Positions 20,390-21,941 of a DNA stretch of 21,941 nucleotides are shown here, piece by piece. Source of the stretch: CAZMGD01 sp964565705 (GTDB lineage Bacteria; Actinomycetota; Acidimicrobiia; Acidimicrobiales; Ilumatobacteraceae). A program made the translations under genes and the position numbers. The stretch is from contig CAZMGD010000069.1 of the NCBI GenBank assembly GCA_964565705.1, forward strand, positions 1 to 21,941. Reading direction: 5' to 3'. The notes below the pieces were generated by a model. The model saw nothing but the letters and a program-made list of their open reading frames with translations, was not told the DNA's origin and ran no database searches. Numbering within the stretch: the first letter of the stretch is position 1; the number at the start of each line of letters is the position of its first letter.

Positions 20390-21223
20390 ATGACCGCCGC
20401 GACCGTCCAACTGTCCGCGACCCCCCTGACCGGCGCCCTCGGTGCCCGTGTGGAGGGGATCGACCTGCGCCAGCCGCTGTCCGACGCGCAGGTCGAGGAG
20501 ATCCAGGCGCTCGTCGACGAGCACCTCGTGCTGTTCTTCCCGGCGCAGCAGATGGACGACGACCAGCAGTTCCAGTTCGCGCTGAACTTCGGTGGCCCGT
20601 ACCTGCACCCGCTCGGCCGGGCGGCGGGGCGCACCGAGGCGGGCACCGAGCACATCGTCGACACGGTGGATACGCCGCCGTTCCAGGACCACTGGCACAC
20701 CGACGTCAGCTGGGACGTGGACCCTCCGGCCTACGGCACGTTGCGAGCGATCGAGATGCCGGCACGGGGCGGCGACACGCTGTGGGCCAACGCCTACCTC
20801 GCCTTCGAGACGCTGCCGGCCGAGATGCAGGCCAGGATCGCCGACCTCGAAGCGCGCCACGACATGGGGTTCGGCGCGGCGTTCATCAGCAAGGCAGGCA
20901 TCGAGGCGGTGGAGCGCACCCGGGCGCTGTTCCCGGGCGTGATCCATCCCGTCGTCGGCGTGCACCCGCGCACCGCCGAGCGGTACCTGAACGTGAACTC
21001 GTCGTTCACCCGCGAGATCGTCGGCATGCCCGCAGAGGAGAGCGACGCGCTGCTGCGCGATCTCTTCGACCAGTTCGTGAACCCGAACGTCCAGGTTCGG
21101 TGGCGTTGGACGGTCGGCGACGTCGTGCTGTGGGACGAGCGCGCGACGCAGCACTTCGCCGTCGCCGACTTCATGCCGGCCCGGCGGGAGATGGCGAGGG
21201 TGCCGGTCAGCCAGCGGGCGTGA
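20390..21223 (+). CDS. TauD/TfdA-family Fe(II)/2-oxoglutarate dioxygenase
   Basis: This 277-residue soluble oxygenase couples 2-oxoglutarate decarboxylation to hydroxylation of a substrate. The iron ligands are His103 and Asp105 (HWHTDVSW) and His255 (ATQHFAVAD), with Thr130 (GGDTLWAN) and an arginine of FMPARRE near 265-266 placed to hold 2-oxoglutarate. The N-terminal PLTGALGARVEGIDLRQPL and the LVLFFP strand are typical of the family, which includes taurine and 2,4-D dioxygenases. Length is normal. The substrate cannot be read; no sulfonate transporter or herbicide genes are nearby, so I do not call it tauD. The ATG at 20390 is the only start giving a normal N-terminus; upstream bases show only a weak GGGG. 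Its 3' end overlaps the convergent carboxylase gene by 17 bases. Confidence 0.92.
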   Translation: MTAATVQLSATPLTGALGARVEGIDLRQPLSDAQVEEIQALVDEHLVLFFPAQQMDDDQQFQFALNFGGPYLHPLGRAAGRTEAGTEHIVDTVDTPPFQDHWHTDVSWDVDPPAYGTLRAIEMPARGGDTLWANAYLAFETLPAEMQARIADLEARHDMGFGAAFISKAGIEAVERTRALFPGVIHPVVGVHPRTAERYLNVNSSFTREIVGMPAEESDALLRDLFDQFVNPNVQVRWRWTVGDVVLWDERATQHFAVADFMPARREMARVPVSQRA

Positions 21224-21941
21224 TGACCACGACCACGTCGCCCGAGCCGACGGTTGCGCCGGGCTCGACCTTGATCTCGGCGATCACGCCGGCGATGTCG
21301 GCCTGGATCTGGTTCTCCATCTTCATCGCCTCGAGCACGACGACGGCCTGACCCGCCTCGACCTCCTGGCCGACCTCGACCAGCACCTTCACGATCGTGC
21401 CCTGCATCGGCACGCTGACCTGGCCGTTGCCGGCGCTGCCCGCACCGCTGCCCGACGATGAGCGTGCGGGCTTCTTCGCAGCAGGCTTTCCCGCGACCGC
21501 GACCGTGGCCACCTCGGGCACCCACATCGACACGGCGAAGCGCTTGCCGTTGACCTCGACGGTGGTGTCGCGCTTGACCAGCGGCTCGCCCTCGGTGTCT
21601 GCCGGCGCCGGCGACGCGGCGTCGATGCCGCTCAGGTCGAGGCGCTCCTCCACCCACTTGGTGCTGTGCTCGACCGCCTGGAAGTCCGGGTGGCGCAGGA
21701 TCGCCAGGTCGGCGGGGATCGTCGTCGCAACACCCTGCACGTCGAGCTCCTCCAGGGCACGGATCGTGCGGGCGATCGCCGTGTCTCGATCCTTGCCCCA
21801 GACGATCAGCTTGCCGACGAGGTTGTCGTAGAACTGGCTGATCTCGTCGCCGGCCTCATAGCCGGCGTCCCAACGCACGCCGAACCCGTCGGTCGGGCGC
21901 AGCGCAGTGATCGGACCGGGGGAGGGGAGGAACTTGCCGCC
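21207..21941 (-). CDS. Acyl-CoA carboxylase alpha subunit (biotin carboxylase and carrier), C-terminal part (partial)
   Basis: The 244 visible residues are the end of a fused biotin-carboxylase/biotin-carrier subunit of an acetyl- or propionyl-CoA carboxylase, the enzyme that makes malonyl- or methylmalonyl-CoA for lipid synthesis. The N-terminal part is outside the window, so no start is seen. The end of the biotin-carboxylase domain is visible (GEISQFYDNLVGKLIVWGKD-like: DEISQFYDNLVGKLIVWGKD, then RTIRALEELDVQGVATTIP). A variable linker with Ala/Lys/Ser/Gly (KKPARSSSGSGAGS) follows, then the biotinyl domain (VSVPMQGTIVKVLVEVGQEV) with the biotin-accepting lysine in LEAMKMEN, 37 residues from the end. 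The middle linker domain (about residues 70-150) matches actinobacterial AccA-type subunits. The AccD-type carboxyltransferase partner is not in view. Confidence 0.94.
   Translation of the reverse strand, partial: GGKFLPSPGPITALRPTDGFGVRWDAGYEAGDEISQFYDNLVGKLIVWGKDRDTAIARTIRALEELDVQGVATTIPADLAILRHPDFQAVEHSTKWVEERLDLSGIDAASPAPADTEGEPLVKRDTTVEVNGKRFAVSMWVPEVATVAVAGKPAAKKPARSSSGSGAGSAGNGQVSVPMQGTIVKVLVEVGQEVEAGQAVVVLEAMKMENQIQADIAGVIAEIKVEPGATVGSGDVVVVITPAG

Noticed and set aside
1..21941. Insertion sequences, tRNA or rRNA genes, phage genes, CRISPR arrays
   Set aside because: I looked for transposase motifs, tRNA-like cloverleaf ends, rRNA-like segments and regular repeat-spacer patterns, and saw none.

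Overview
This window is high-GC, densely coded bacterial DNA that reads as an actinomycete chromosome. Supporting signs are strong G/C in third codon positions, GTG starts, 4-base stop/start overlaps, several promoters placed for leaderless transcripts, a fused biotin-carboxylase/carrier subunit, an ECF sigma factor followed by a single-pass membrane protein, and an LPXTG surface protein. A lineage near Acidimicrobiia (Ilumatobacter-like) is my guess from the overall style, not something the sequence proves. I see no rRNA, tRNA, CRISPR array, transposase or phage gene, so this is chromosomal backbone rather than an island.

Layout. 1-3081: the end of uvrA, a strong hairpin, uvrC and an SDR oxidoreductase. 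3097-5968: a cytochrome P450 (-) diverging from an acyl-CoA thioesterase-like gene (+) across a palindrome-containing control region, then a HAD phosphatase (-). 6018-7318: an overlapping pair, a DUF2786 protein and a TIGR04338-type HExxH metallohydrolase. 7375-12518: a response regulator, a sensor kinase, a secreted NEW3-type protein, an ABC ATPase and an ABC-2 permease, all on + and mostly overlapping. This looks like a two-component system with an envelope ABC module. 12493-13952 (-): rsmI, a DUF192 gene and a 45-codon remnant of a TetR-family regulator. 14054-15585: an ECF sigma factor coupled to a candidate anti-sigma protein with an unrecognised outer domain. 15711-16799 (-): ychF. 16870-18180: a Thr-rich LPXTG wall protein. 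18301-19323: a helix-hairpin-helix plus PHP protein that looks like PolX without its polymerase. 19324-19644: no confident gene, but a coding-like remnant on -. 19645-20259 (-): a two-helix membrane protein. 20390-21223: a TauD/TfdA-type dioxygenase. 21207-21941 (-): the C-terminal part of an acyl-CoA carboxylase alpha subunit, running off the window.

How it works together. Housekeeping functions (excision repair, RsmI rRNA methylation, YchF, acyl-CoA carboxylase) are mixed with lipid or xenobiotic oxidation genes (SDR, P450, thioesterase, dioxygenase) and envelope-sensing units (the two-component/ABC module, the sigma/anti-sigma pair, the LPXTG protein). The least described items are the sigma-linked ectodomain protein, the DUF2786/metallohydrolase pair, the LPXTG protein, the two-helix membrane protein, the TetR remnant and a hairpin that buries the ribosome binding site of the NEW3-type gene.
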